Source: Streptomyces sp. NBC_00820
GTDB taxonomy: Bacteria > Actinomycetota > Actinomycetes > Streptomycetales > Streptomycetaceae
Direction of reading: 5' to 3'
Assembly: GCF_036347055.1 (NCBI RefSeq)
Contig: NZ_CP108882.1
Span: 7,738,001 to 7,802,000 of the forward strand
Length of the DNA: 64,000 nt
Shown here one piece after another: positions 1 through 8,329 of this stretch (its first letter is position 1; every line of letters begins with the position of its first letter). Below the pieces are notes generated by a model. It worked only from the letters and a program-made list of their open reading frames with translations. It did no database searches and was not told the DNA's origin. Made by a program: the position numbers and the translations under genes.

Positions 1-2
1 CG

Positions 3-1022
3 CTGTCCGACGGCGCCGTGGAGAACCCCGGCGACATCGTGCCGTCGGTGGCCGGCACGGCGGAGTGGAAGGGCGAACGGTACGCGGTGCCGTTCAACAG
101 CGACGTCGGACTGCTGTACTACCGGCGTGACTATCTGAGCGCGTCCGGCGCCCAGCGCACCGATCTGAGCAAGGGGGTCACCTGGGACGAGCTGAGGCAG
201 ATCATCGACGCCATGAACCGCAAGCGGCCCGGGGACTACCAGGCGGGCTGGACCACCCAGCTGGCCGGGTACGAAGGCCGTACGGTCAACGCCATCGAGG
301 CGTTCGCCTCGGCCGTGAAGGACTTCCGGCTCACCGACGCCGACGGCCACTACACCGGCAGCGCACGGGACCTGGGCGAAGGCGTGGCCGAACTGCGCCG
401 GCGCACGGGCTCGGCGTACACCCTCGACAACGCCGTCCACTCCGACGAGACCGCCACACTCAGCGATTTCGCCGACGGCCGCACCGCCTTCCTGCGCCAC
501 TGGCCCTACGCCTACGGCACCCTGTACCAGACGTTCACCGAGAAGCAGCTCGGCGTGGCCCCGCTGCCCGGCAAGGCGGTGCTCGGCGGCCAGAACCTCG
601 CGGTGACCGCCGCCTCGCCGCAGGCGGCCAAGGCGGCCGACCTGATCCGCTACCTCACCGATCCGGACAGCGAACGCTGCCTGCTGGACGCGGGGTTCGC
701 CGCGACCCGTGTCTCCGCGTACGCGGACGACGGACCGACCTGCTCCCGCGTCCGCACCTCCGCCGCCGCGCCCTCGGTCTCCCCGACCGGCGAGAGCACC
801 GACCACATGCCGCGCGACGGGGCCGGCCGCCCCAAGTACGCCCGCGACATCCTGCTCCCGGCCCTGCGCAACGCCGTACAGCGCCCGCGCACCCCGTTGT
901 ACGGCGCGTTCACCCAGACCTTCACCACCCAACTGGGCGCACTGTTCGGCGACCGGCCGCCGAGCGACACCGCACTGGCCGAGCACCTGGACGCGGCCCT
1001 GCGCACCACGCTCCCGGACTGA
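3..1022 (+). CDS. Extracellular sugar-binding protein of an ABC transporter (5' end outside window)
   Basis: This is the C-terminal ~340 residues of a family 1 (MalE-like) solute-binding protein, which captures a sugar outside the membrane and delivers it to an ABC permease. The reading frame is open to the left edge, so the start and signal peptide are missing. The visible part has the usual features: a segment with 'AVPFNSDVGLLYYRRDYL', a 'TWDEL' helix, a 'FADGRTAFLRHWPYAYG' hinge region and a 'GGQNLAVTAASPQAAKAADLIRYLTDP' motif typical of the C-terminal lobe. No permease gene follows; the next gene is an MFS porter after a 277-bp gap. The ligand cannot be told. Confident in the family, not in the substrate. 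Confidence 0.85.
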   Translation: MSDGAVENPGDIVPSVAGTAEWKGERYAVPFNSDVGLLYYRRDYLSASGAQRTDLSKGVTWDELRQIIDAMNRKRPGDYQAGWTTQLAGYEGRTVNAIEAFASAVKDFRLTDADGHYTGSARDLGEGVAELRRRTGSAYTLDNAVHSDETATLSDFADGRTAFLRHWPYAYGTLYQTFTEKQLGVAPLPGKAVLGGQNLAVTAASPQAAKAADLIRYLTDPDSERCLLDAGFAATRVSAYADDGPTCSRVRTSAAAPSVSPTGESTDHMPRDGAGRPKYARDILLPALRNAVQRPRTPLYGAFTQTFTTQLGALFGDRPPSDTALAEHLDAALRTTLPD

Positions 1023-1299
1023 GACCCGCCCGCGCGACCAGCGCGTCCGCCGGAGCCGGCCCGCTGGGACGGACGGCGGCGCACCAGCCCGATCCGGCGA
1101 TTCGGCAAGCCGCTCCGGAGCGAGCCGTCAGGCCGCGAGACCGCGACGGCGTTACCGTTTCGACCGATTGGTTCCCTGGGCGAGATCGGAGATTCCTGAA
1201 CGGGCCCCGTGCGGCGGACGGCTGGGAACGAACCGTGCTCCGGCCCTCGGAATCACCGTGAGCAACCGCCGACGGGGGCGTCGTCGCCCTGGAGGAACC
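1023..1299. other. Intergenic region
   Basis: About 280 bases between the binding protein and the sugar porter. It holds the ribosome binding site of the porter (1291-1296) and presumably its promoter. I see no clear palindrome or RNA gene. Confidence 0.4.
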
Positions 1300-2709
1300 A
1301 TGACCCACGACCCGGACCGGGCATCACCGATCAAGGGCCTGAACGGGCGCATGCTGATGGCGGCCGTGGTCTCCGCCATCAGCGGACTGCTGTACGGCTA
1401 CGACACGGGCATCATCTCCGGCGCGCTGCTGCAGATCGCCAAGGAGTTCCACATCGGCGACACCATGAAGGAGGCCATCGCGGCCGGGATCCTGCTGGGT
1501 GCCGTGATCGGCTCCCTCGCCTGCAGCCTGCTGTGCGAGCGCTTCGGCCGGCACCGCACGATCCTGCTGGTCTGCGTGGTCTTCATCGCGGGCAGCCTGA
1601 CCTGCTCGTTCGCCCCCAGCGCGGTCACCCTGGCGCTGGCCCGCGTGCTGCTCGGCTTCGCCGTCGGCGGCGCCACCCAGACCGTGCCCATGTACGTGGC
1701 GGAACTGGCCCCCAGGACGATCCGCGGACGGCTCGTGCTCTGCTTCCAGCTCGCGATCGGCGTCGGCATCGTCATCGCGACGATCGTGGGCGCGAGCGAG
1801 GCGGTGTCGTGGCGGGCGGCGATCGGCGCGGCCGCCGTACCGGCGCTGGTGATGCTGCTCGGACAGCTGCGGCTGCCCGAGAGCCCGAGGTGGCTGGTCG
1901 AGCGGGGCCGCGTGGACGAGGCCGAGCGGGTACTCGAGGACGTACGGCCCGACGGCTACGACATCGCCCCCGAGCTCGAGGAGATCGTGGAGCTGGCGGG
2001 ACACCAGGAGCGGACCGGCAGGCGCGACCGCGGGTGGAGCGGGCTGCGGCAGCCGTGGGTGCGGCCGGCGTTGGTGGTCGGCTGCGGCATCGCCGTCTTC
2101 ACCCAGCTGTCCGGCATCGAAATGATCATCTACTACGCCCCGACCATCCTGACCGACAACGGCTTCCCCACGGCCGACGCGCTGCGCATCAGCGTGGCCC
2201 TGGGCGTCACCTACCTGGTGATGATGGTGGTCGGCCTGTGGATCGTGGACAAGGTCGGGCGCCGCCGGCTGACCCTGGTCATGGTCCCCGGCGCGGCGCT
2301 CAGCCTGTTCGCGCTGGGAGCCTTCTTCGTCACCGGTCATTCCACCCGGGCCGACGTGCCGGGCATCGTCGCCTGCCTCATCGCCTTCATGTTCTTCAAC
2401 GCCGGCGGGCTCCAGCTGATGGGCTGGCTGACCGGCTCCGAGATCTACCCGCTGGCGATGCGCGCCGCCGCCACGAGCGTGCAGTCGGCCACGTTGTGGA
2501 GCACGAACCTGCTGATCACACTGACCCTGCTGACGATGATCAGCGCTTTCGGCGTGGGCCAGGTCTTCTGGATCTACGGGCTGTTCAACGTCGCGGCATG
2601 GCTGTTCGTGTGGCGGCGCATGCCGGAACTCACCGGCCACAGCCTGGAGGACATCGAGCGGCACCTGAAGAACGGGAAGTTCCACCCCGGCGACTTCGCC
2701 CGGACCTGA
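1300..2709 (+). CDS. Sugar porter family MFS transporter
   Basis: A 469-residue proton-coupled sugar importer of the MFS sugar porter family (XylE/GalP/AraE-like). It shows about 12 hydrophobic segments, the N-terminal 'GLLYGYDTGIISGAL' signature, the loop 2-3 motif 'ERFGRHR', the 'PESPRWL' motif before the central loop, 'QLSGIEMIIYYAP' in TM7 and a second 'DKVGRRRLT' loop. The ATG at 1300 is preceded by GGAGGA at 1291-1296, and the length fits the family. The open frame extends far upstream but without family similarity, so 1300 is preferred. It follows a sugar-binding protein gene but is a separate type of transporter. Substrate (xylose, arabinose, galactose or other) is unknown. Confidence 0.9.
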   Translation: MTHDPDRASPIKGLNGRMLMAAVVSAISGLLYGYDTGIISGALLQIAKEFHIGDTMKEAIAAGILLGAVIGSLACSLLCERFGRHRTILLVCVVFIAGSLTCSFAPSAVTLALARVLLGFAVGGATQTVPMYVAELAPRTIRGRLVLCFQLAIGVGIVIATIVGASEAVSWRAAIGAAAVPALVMLLGQLRLPESPRWLVERGRVDEAERVLEDVRPDGYDIAPELEEIVELAGHQERTGRRDRGWSGLRQPWVRPALVVGCGIAVFTQLSGIEMIIYYAPTILTDNGFPTADALRISVALGVTYLVMMVVGLWIVDKVGRRRLTLVMVPGAALSLFALGAFFVTGHSTRADVPGIVACLIAFMFFNAGGLQLMGWLTGSEIYPLAMRAAATSVQSATLWSTNLLITLTLLTMISAFGVGQVFWIYGLFNVAAWLFVWRRMPELTGHSLEDIERHLKNGKFHPGDFART

Positions 2710-2732
2710 CACACGGCACCCGTGTCCGAGGT

Positions 2733-3107
2733 TCACAGGACGGACAGGAGAACCCCGCCGGGAACTCCCGCGAGGACGACGAGGGCGGCGGTGCCCAGGG
2801 TGGTCCTCCAGCCGAAGGCGCGTGCCACCATGACCATGCTCGGCAGACTGATGGCGGGCAGCGTGATCAGCAGGGCGCCGAGGACGCCCGACGGCAGTCC
2901 CAGCACCGCCAGGCCCTGCACGACGGGGATCTCACCGGCCGTGGGGATCACGAAGAGCGTGCCCAGCACTACGGCGACGAGGACGACGACGAAGACCGCC
3001 GGCACGCCCTCGCCGACGCCGTTCCGCGACAGCGGCAGCAGTCGGCCCCGGAAGGCACCGACGAGCAGGACGACCACCAGGTACTCGGGGACGAGGACGA
3101 GAGTCAT
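2733..3107 (-). CDS. Truncated YraQ/DUF318-type permease, C-terminal half only
   Basis: A 124-residue hydrophobic protein starting MTLVLVPEYLVVVLL and containing 'LFVIPTAGEIPVVQGL', 'LPSGVLGALLITLPAISLPSMVMVARAFGWR' and a final membrane helix. This matches the second half of YraQ/DUF318 (ArsP-like) permeases, which normally have ~320-360 residues with two such halves. The frame stays open and similar upstream to about 3190 (residues 'DLASGFVRTLTR'), so the ATG at 3107 lies inside the old protein and the first half has been lost. It is therefore probably a decayed remnant, though a half-size permease working as a dimer is possible. A toxin-antitoxin operon starts just beyond the break, consistent with replacement by an insertion. 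Confidence 0.55.
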   Translation of the reverse strand: MTLVLVPEYLVVVLLVGAFRGRLLPLSRNGVGEGVPAVFVVVLVAVVLGTLFVIPTAGEIPVVQGLAVLGLPSGVLGALLITLPAISLPSMVMVARAFGWRTTLGTAALVVLAGVPGGVLLSVL

Positions 3108-3249
3108 CCGCGTGAGCGTCCGGACGAACCCCGACGCCAGGTCCCGCTCCGGTCCCGCGCCGCGCCGCGCCGATCCTGTCCCTCCGAGTACCAGGTGTGT
3201 GATCGGTCCGCTGCCCTGCGCCCCTCTTCTGGGTGATAGCACCAGGGCA

Positions 3250-3271
3250 AGTTTCGAAGTAGTTTCAAAGT
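3250..3271 (+). promoter_or_regulatory. Tandem 11-bp repeat, probable operator of the toxin-antitoxin operon
   Basis: Two adjacent copies, AGTTTCGAAGT (3250-3260) and AGTTTCAAAGT (3261-3271), end one base before the ATG of the antitoxin. The AT-rich, TTCGAA-containing repeat stands out from the surrounding GC-rich DNA. Autorepression by the antitoxin is usual in this type of module, so this is the likely operator. That is an inference. Confidence 0.5.
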
Positions 3272-3272
3272 T

Positions 3273-3752
3273 ATGGGTGCTGAGGACGCGGCCGTGAACT
3301 TCTCCGAGCTGGTGAACAAGAACAAGCAGACGCTTGCCCGGCTCAAGGAATCGCCGAGACTGCTGCTGCACCGCAGAGATGGCGAGGATCTGGTCCTCAC
3401 CACCGCGGCGCGGGCCGAGCAGGACCAGACGGTGGTGTCGGCAGCCACCCGGATGCTGGTCGCGATGGCGCGCCGAGAGCCCGGCAGCATGGAACTGCTC
3501 CTCGACATACTGCCGGACGCATTCCCGTGGGTCCGCTTCCTGCCCGAGCCCGATCTCCACGCCTTCGCCGTCGAACTGGTCGACACCATGCGTGCCGCCG
3601 ACTCCGTCGGCAACAGCGCGTCCGTCGCCCAGTTGCTGATCGCCTGGCAGCACACCGCTGAGGTCTACTCCGACCCCGAACTGCTGGCCGCACTGACCAA
3701 GGATCACGGCGAAGACTACGGCCCGGTACCAGACCCTCGGGACGTCGCATGA
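3273..3752 (+). CDS. Phd-like antitoxin (prevent-host-death type)
   Basis: A 159-residue protein. Residues ~8-50 ('VNFSELVNKNKQTLARLKESPRLLLHRRDGEDLVLTT') resemble the Phd/YefM DNA-binding fold used by antitoxins that also repress their own operon. The remainder is an all-helical extension of the kind seen in long actinomycete members. Its stop overlaps the ATG of the next gene (ATGA, 3749-3752), the normal antitoxin-toxin coupling. The ATG at 3273 has no good ribosome binding site. A GTG at 3294 has GAGGA at 3282-3286 and may be the real start; it would leave the repeat operator wholly upstream. Function as an antitoxin rests on family resemblance and gene order. Confidence 0.7.
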   Translation: MGAEDAAVNFSELVNKNKQTLARLKESPRLLLHRRDGEDLVLTTAARAEQDQTVVSAATRMLVAMARREPGSMELLLDILPDAFPWVRFLPEPDLHAFAVELVDTMRAADSVGNSASVAQLLIAWQHTAEVYSDPELLAALTKDHGEDYGPVPDPRDVA

Positions 3753-4108
3753 CCGGGGGCCGCGGCGACCGCGCCGCACCTCCGGCGCCGGACGGCCACT
3801 GGGAAGTCCGCTTCGCGGACGCGGCCTCGGCCAAAGGGTGGGAGAGCCTCGCCCAGCAGGCCCGCGAAAACACCTACCGCGCCTGGGTCACCATGCGCAC
3901 CGCCCCCAGGCCGGCCATCGAGACCCCCCGGCACCACCGCCTCAAGGGCGGTCTGGCACATGGCACCCACCGCGGGCAGACCTGCGAGCAGTGGCAGATC
4001 GAGGTGACCGGCGGCGGCCGTATCCGGTATCTCCTCGACATCGTCCGGAAGACTTGCTGGATCAGTTTCGCCGGTACGGGGCACCCCCGGGCCACAGACC
4101 GACGCTGA
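3749..4108 (+). CDS. RelE/ParE-like toxin, partner of the upstream antitoxin
   Basis: A 119-residue basic protein translationally coupled to the antitoxin by a 4-bp overlap. 'WEVRFADAASAKGWESLAQQARENTYRAWVTMRTAP' and 'HHRLKGGLAHGTHRGQTCEQWQIEVTGGGRIRYLLDIVRKTCWISFAGTGHP' match the order of the RelE/ParE fold: N-terminal helices followed by a beta sheet, with the 'RIRYLLD' and 'ISFAGTGHP' strands where RelE members have their C-terminal active-site strand. Such toxins cleave ribosome-bound mRNA (RelE) or poison gyrase (ParE); which applies here cannot be told. The DNA just downstream is a transposase scrap, so the module sits in a mobile neighbourhood. Confidence 0.7.
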   Translation: MTGGRGDRAAPPAPDGHWEVRFADAASAKGWESLAQQARENTYRAWVTMRTAPRPAIETPRHHRLKGGLAHGTHRGQTCEQWQIEVTGGGRIRYLLDIVRKTCWISFAGTGHPRATDRR

Positions 4109-4136
4109 GGCGGCGTCAGCCAGGTGGGGGCGGATC

Positions 4137-4520
4137 AGGACGGCGAGCCACGGCGGCCGCGGCCGGATCCGACAGGCGTACCGGCAGGGCCAGGAGGACC
4201 AGCTCGCCGCTCTCGGCCTGGTCTTCGACGCCGTGGTCCTGTGGAACACCCGCTACCTGGACGCCGCCGTTGCCCGGCTCCGTGCCGAGGGCTACGACAT
4301 CAAGGCCGAAGGCGTCGTCCGCCTCTCCCCGTTCAAGGACCGGCACGTCAACTTCCTGGGCCGCTACCTGTTCCACATCAAAGCCGGCGGCTCCGGGCAG
4401 GACCTGTGCCGCTTCCGGGACCCGGACGCCTCCGAAGCGACGAGGATTGACGGTCGGCACACCCGACCGACCCGGCTACTCGTCGCGCCCCGCGGGGGCC
4501 TGCCCCCCGACCTGTCGTGA
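4137..4520 (+). pseudogene. Tn3-family transposase remnant (C-terminal end)
   Basis: In frame with 4164, the translation runs 'RIRQAYRQGQEDQLAALGL' then 'VFDAVVLWNTRYLDAAVARL', followed by 'RAEGYDIKAEGVVRLSPFKDRHVNFLGRY'. This is the characteristic end of Tn3-family DDE transposases. Family members are ~950-1000 residues long, and only ~80 related residues remain before the frame drifts into unrelated sequence and stops at 4520. The piece lacks a start codon and is certainly non-functional. No terminal inverted repeat is visible. Confidence 0.85.
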
Positions 4521-4542
4521 CGCCTTCACGGCAGGGCGTCAC
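4517..4542. terminator. Hairpin at the end of the MFS exporter gene
   Basis: GTGACGCC (4517-4524) pairs with GGCGTCAC (4535-4542) around a 10-nt loop. The right arm overlaps the stop codon of the minus-strand MFS gene (4539-4541). No T-run; a probable terminator. Confidence 0.45.
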
Positions 4543-5834
4543 ACCAAGTCAGGCGCACTCTTTTGGGCGGGATCCTTGGATGCCGGGTGTTCTGGACCGT
4601 CGACCGGGGCGGCAGCACGCAGTGCCTCTTCGACCCGGCGGTTGCTGGTCATGGATGCCGTGACGGCCGTCATCGCCAGGAGGAGGACGGCAGCGGCGTA
4701 GAGCGGGGTGCGGATGTCGTAGGTGGTGGCCAGCCAGCCGCCGAGGAAGGCCCCGATGGGGGCGGCGCACATGGCCAGCATGCGGGAGGTGGAGGCGACC
4801 CGGCCCATGAGGTGGGCGGGGACGATCGCCTGCCGGAGGGAGGGTGCGAGCACCATCGTGGCGCCCATGCCGGCCCCGCAGACGGCGAGCGCCAGCCCGG
4901 CCACGTACGGGTTCGGGGCAGCGGCCAGGCCCAGGATGGCGAGTCCCTCGACTGCGGCTGTGCAGGTCAGCGCGGTGCCGGTGCCGAGTCGTCGGCCAAG
5001 GTGGGAGGCGATGGCCGCGCCGAGCAGGCCGCCGGTGGCCTCCGCCGTGAGGAGCAGGCCGAAGCCGTAGGTGTCGATGCCGAGGCGGTCGTGCGCGAAG
5101 AGGGCGAGGACGGTCTCCACGGCGAGGAAGGCGATGTTCCCGACCGCCGGACGCAGCGCGAGCCCGAGCAGCACCCGGTCCCGGAAGACGTACGAGGCGC
5201 CGGCCCGCGCCTGCCGCAGCAGCGACTCGCGGACCTCCGGCACGGGCCGGGGCATGGCGGGCAGCGTACGTACGAGCAGTGCGGAGAGCGCGAACGACAC
5301 CGCGTCGGTGAGCAGCGGAACCGCCCGCCCGAGCGCGAGCAGCGCGCTGCCCGCAGGCGGGCCCGCGAAGCCGGACATGGCGGTCTGGGCGCCGCGCAGG
5401 CGGGAGTTGGCGCGCTCCAGGAGTGCGGGGTCGCGGCGGAGCAGATCCGGCAGGTAGGCCGTGGCGGCCGTGTCGAAGAAGAGTCCGCCGAGGCCGAGGA
5501 GGAAGGCGACGGCCGCGAGCAGCGGAATGCTCAGCACGTCGAGCGCGGCCGCCGCCGCGGGTATCGCGAGCAGCACCGCACGCGCCGTGTCCGCGACCCA
5601 CATCGTGCGCCGGCGGTCCCAGCGGTCCACCAGCGCACCGCCGAGCACCCCGAAGAGCAGCCACGGCAGGGTTCCGGCGGCCGTGACGACGGCGAGCGCC
5701 ATCGGATCCCGCGTCAACGTCAACGCGAGCAGCGGCAGCGCGGCATGCGTCACCCCGTCACCGAGCGAGGAGATCGTCTGCGCGGTCCACAGCCGTCCGA
5801 ACCCGGTCGGCAACTTCCGTACGTCCGAGGTCAC
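4539..5834 (-). CDS. MFS drug/metabolite exporter
   Basis: A 431-residue MFS protein of the enterobactin-exporter/MefA-like group (12 predicted helices), usually exporting antibiotics or siderophores. Recognisable parts are 'LWTAQTISSLGDGVTHAALPLLAL' in TM1, the 'DRWDRRRTMWVADTARAVLLA' loop 2-3 motif, 'LPDLLRRDPALLERANSRL' after TM4 and 'GMGATMVLAPSLRQAIVPAHLMGRVAS' in the second half. Its start overlaps the stop of the ArsR gene upstream by 4 bp (5831-5834), so the two are co-transcribed and coupled. The operator palindrome ahead of the regulator (6376-6401) probably controls both genes. The exported compound, presumably also the inducer, is unknown. Confidence 0.85.
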   Translation of the reverse strand: MTSDVRKLPTGFGRLWTAQTISSLGDGVTHAALPLLALTLTRDPMALAVVTAAGTLPWLLFGVLGGALVDRWDRRRTMWVADTARAVLLAIPAAAAALDVLSIPLLAAVAFLLGLGGLFFDTAATAYLPDLLRRDPALLERANSRLRGAQTAMSGFAGPPAGSALLALGRAVPLLTDAVSFALSALLVRTLPAMPRPVPEVRESLLRQARAGASYVFRDRVLLGLALRPAVGNIAFLAVETVLALFAHDRLGIDTYGFGLLLTAEATGGLLGAAIASHLGRRLGTGTALTCTAAVEGLAILGLAAAPNPYVAGLALAVCGAGMGATMVLAPSLRQAIVPAHLMGRVASTSRMLAMCAAPIGAFLGGWLATTYDIRTPLYAAAVLLLAMTAVTASMTSNRRVEEALRAAAPVDGPEHPASKDPAQKSAPDLV

Positions 5835-6370
5835 TTGGCGTCCCCTTCAGTCTGCTCGCGCGATGCCGGGTGGAACAGTGCGAAGACGAGGGACGCGTCC
5901 GGCAGCGACGGATCGGACAGCTCCCGGTACTCGTCAGCCAGCGCCTGCAGCCGCGCCCCCAGCTCCGCGAACTGCTCCTCGGTGAGCCGCAGATGCGCCA
6001 TCCGCACGTGCCGCTCCGCATCCACCGGCGACGCCTCCAGGTCCGCCACCGCATGCCGCATCAGCACATCCGGCCCTCCCTCGCCCGGATCCGGCAGCAC
6101 GATCGCCCGCGCGGCCATCGCGTAGTACCGCTCGGTGACACCCCGCACCTTCCGTGTCCGTACCACCTTCACCAGGCCGGCCCGCTCCAGCAGCCGTACG
6201 TGATAGCTGGAACTCCCCTTCGCAAGGCCCACCCGCGCGGCGATCTGCGTGATCGTCGCGGGCTCGAAGCGGAGTACGGCCATGATCCGGTGACGCGTGA
6301 GATTGGAGACGGCGCGCAGCTGCTCGTCAGTGGTGACGTGAAACGTCTCGGGAAGCTCATCAGCAGGCAT
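5831..6370 (-). CDS. ArsR-family (winged-helix) transcriptional regulator
   Basis: A 179-residue regulator. Residues ~14-80 form a winged helix-turn-helix: 'TDEQLRAVSNLTRHRIMAVL', recognition region 'TQIAARVGLAKGSSSYHVRLLERAGLVKVV', wing 'RTRKVRGVTERYYAM'. This is the HTH_20/ArsR pattern. The C-terminal ~90 residues ('ADLEASPVDAERHVRMAHLRLTEEQFAELGARLQALADEY') are helical and probably bind the ligand or form the dimer. The ATG at 6370 lies 6 bases from a perfect inverted repeat. It is the first gene of a two-gene operon with an MFS exporter, the standard arrangement for a repressor relieved by the exporter's substrate. Confidence 0.85.
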   Translation of the reverse strand: MPADELPETFHVTTDEQLRAVSNLTRHRIMAVLRFEPATITQIAARVGLAKGSSSYHVRLLERAGLVKVVRTRKVRGVTERYYAMAARAIVLPDPGEGGPDVLMRHAVADLEASPVDAERHVRMAHLRLTEEQFAELGARLQALADEYRELSDPSLPDASLVFALFHPASREQTEGDAK

Positions 6371-6375
6371 GCCCC

Positions 6376-6401
6376 CAATGGTCAACGAGTCTTGACCATT
6401 G
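6376..6401. promoter_or_regulatory. Perfect 10-bp inverted repeat, operator of the ArsR-MFS operon
   Basis: CAATGGTCAA (6376-6385), spacer CGAGTC (6386-6391), TTGACCATTG (6392-6401). It begins 6 bases upstream of the regulator's ATG and is AT-richer than the surroundings. Symmetry and position indicate a dimeric repressor site. Confidence 0.75.
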
Positions 6402-6546
6402 CGCAAGGGATTTCGCGCGGACTTCCGGGAGCCGTTCCAACGTCGCGTCCTGCCCGCGCATCGAGGCGCTGATCCAGTGGTTGCCGGCGCGGCTGGGCCG
6501 GAGGTGCCGGACACGTGCGGTCGTTCGGCAACCGTGGTCGGTCGGT

Positions 6547-8037
6547 TCAGGTGCCGTCGGGGGACTTTCCCTCGTTCTTTCCCTTGGCCTTCGCTCGGGT
6601 TTCCCCTCCGGGCTTCCCCGCGGGTTGCCTTTCGGGCTTCCTCGCGGCTTCTCCTCCGGGTTCGCCCTTTACCTTCCCCTCGGTCTCGGCCGCGGCCACT
6701 TCGGCGCGGACCTGTTCCGGTGTCAGGTAGGAGTCGGTGTACTCGAAGTCCTTCAGGCGGGCGGGCCTGCCCCGCTGAAAGCCGGTGCGGACGAAGTCGT
6801 CGCCGGCGACCGCGTTCAGCAGCCAGTTGACCAGGACCCGGGCCTTGGCGACGTTGGTGCGCAGCGCGGACCAGTGGTAGCCGCGGGCCACGATCTGCGC
6901 GAGCAGCCCGCGCAGTTCGATGCCGAGCGGCCGGGACACCGCGTCCTTGCCGCCGAGGTCGACGACCAGCCCCAGGTCCCTGTGGACGTACGGCCGCAGC
7001 GGCTCGCCACGCAAGGAGGCGATCACGTTGTCGGCCGCTTTCCTGCCCTGCCGCATCGCGTGCTGCGCGGTGGGCGGACAGATCGCCCCCTCCTCGTGCT
7101 TGGCCAGGTCGGGCACCGCCGCCGCGTCGCCGAGCGCGAACACCCCGTCGTGACCCGGCACGGTCAACTCCGGGGTGACCGCGAGCCGCCCGCGGACCGT
7201 CTCCGCTCCGAGCGTGCCGATCAGCGGGCTGGCGACCACGCCGGCCGTCCAGATCAGTGTGTGCGTCGGGACGACCCGGCCGTCGGTGAAGGTGACCGAG
7301 TCCTCGCTCACCTTCTCGACCGACACGCCCAGCGAGACGTCGATGCCGCGATCCCGCAGGATCCTCATCGCCTGCCGCCCGAGCCGGTCGCCCAGCTCGG
7401 GCATGAGCTTCGGCGCGATGTCGATCAGATGCCATCTGATCAGGCCCGGATCCAGCCGCGGATAGCGCTGGACGGCCGCGTGCGTGAGCCGCTGCAGACA
7501 GGCCGCGGTCTCGGTGCCCGCGTACCCTCCGCCGACCACCACGAACTGCAGCCGTGCCTCCCGCTCGGCCGGGTCGTCGCTGGCGTCCGCGAGGTCCAGC
7601 TGGGAGATGACGTGGTCGCGGACGTAGGCGGCCTCGGCCAGGGTCTTCATGCCGAAGGCGTGCTCGGCCAGGCCCGGGATGTCGAAGGTGCGGGTCACGC
7701 TGCCCGGCGCCAGTACGAGGTAGTCGTACGGCTCGTTGACGATCTCGTCGGTGATGGTGCGGATGACACAGATCCTGGCCTGAAGGTCCACGCCGATCGC
7801 GCCGCCCGGGATGATCCGGGTGCGGTACTTCTCGCTGCGGCGCAGCGAGACGGCGATGGACTGCGGCGTGAGGACGCCGGAGGCGACCTGGGGCAGCAGC
7901 GGAAGGTACAGCTGGTAGGAGAACGGCGTCACCAGCGTGACTTCGGCCTCGTCGGGGGTGAGTCCGCGCTCCAGGCGGCGGACGCACTCGACGCCGGCGA
8001 AGCCCGCACCGATCACCAGAATCCTGGGTCGTGTCAT
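6547..8037 (-). CDS. ndh: Type II NADH dehydrogenase (NDH-2), FAD-dependent
   Basis: A 496-residue single-subunit NADH:quinone oxidoreductase of the inner membrane face; it oxidises NADH without pumping protons. The FAD-binding Rossmann motif 'ILVIGAGFAGVECVRRL' is at residues ~6-22, the NADH-binding motif 'FVVVGGGYAGTETAACL' in the middle, and the second FAD contact 'GVFALGDAAAVPDL' follows. The last ~60 residues are a low-complexity Lys/Gly/Pro-rich tail ('KGEPGGEAARKPERQPAGKP'), unusual for the family. The ATG at 8037 has AAGGG nine bases upstream; a TTG at 8046 is less likely. A decayed second copy of this family lies at 39314-39834. Confidence 0.88.
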   Translation of the reverse strand: MTRPRILVIGAGFAGVECVRRLERGLTPDEAEVTLVTPFSYQLYLPLLPQVASGVLTPQSIAVSLRRSEKYRTRIIPGGAIGVDLQARICVIRTITDEIVNEPYDYLVLAPGSVTRTFDIPGLAEHAFGMKTLAEAAYVRDHVISQLDLADASDDPAEREARLQFVVVGGGYAGTETAACLQRLTHAAVQRYPRLDPGLIRWHLIDIAPKLMPELGDRLGRQAMRILRDRGIDVSLGVSVEKVSEDSVTFTDGRVVPTHTLIWTAGVVASPLIGTLGAETVRGRLAVTPELTVPGHDGVFALGDAAAVPDLAKHEEGAICPPTAQHAMRQGRKAADNVIASLRGEPLRPYVHRDLGLVVDLGGKDAVSRPLGIELRGLLAQIVARGYHWSALRTNVAKARVLVNWLLNAVAGDDFVRTGFQRGRPARLKDFEYTDSYLTPEQVRAEVAAAETEGKVKGEPGGEAARKPERQPAGKPGGETRAKAKGKNEGKSPDGT

Positions 8038-8329
8038 CGTGCTCAACCCTTCATGGACCCTTCATGGCTCCTGCGGTCCGCCGAACGCCGTGGGCATGTC
8101 CCGGGCCGCAGCCGACAGATCAGCCGACAGATCGATCCCAACACGCCCGAAGCGGTCCTGCCACCGGGGTGACAGGGTGCGGACCAGCGCGAACACCGGG
8201 CGTCATCGGTCCGGACAACCCCGATCCGGGGCTCCGGATCCGACCGACGGCACGTCCCCCGGACGGTGCCCCCGGCCCCCTTCCCCGACGACGCGTCCTT
8301 CCCCGGCGGCGCACCCCCGAGGCCCTGTA
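8038..8329. other. Intergenic region with a short tandem repeat
   Basis: About 290 bases containing the promoter side of the NDH-2 gene. CCCTTCATGG occurs twice in tandem at 8047-8067, so AAGGG appears twice upstream of the start. I see no other feature. Confidence 0.4.

Noticed and set aside
4563-6125. Long plus-strand open frame opposite the MFS and ArsR genes
   Set aside because: It is the antisense of well-supported minus-strand genes. Its translation is low-complexity Arg/Gly/Glu-rich without any domain, as expected from GC skew.
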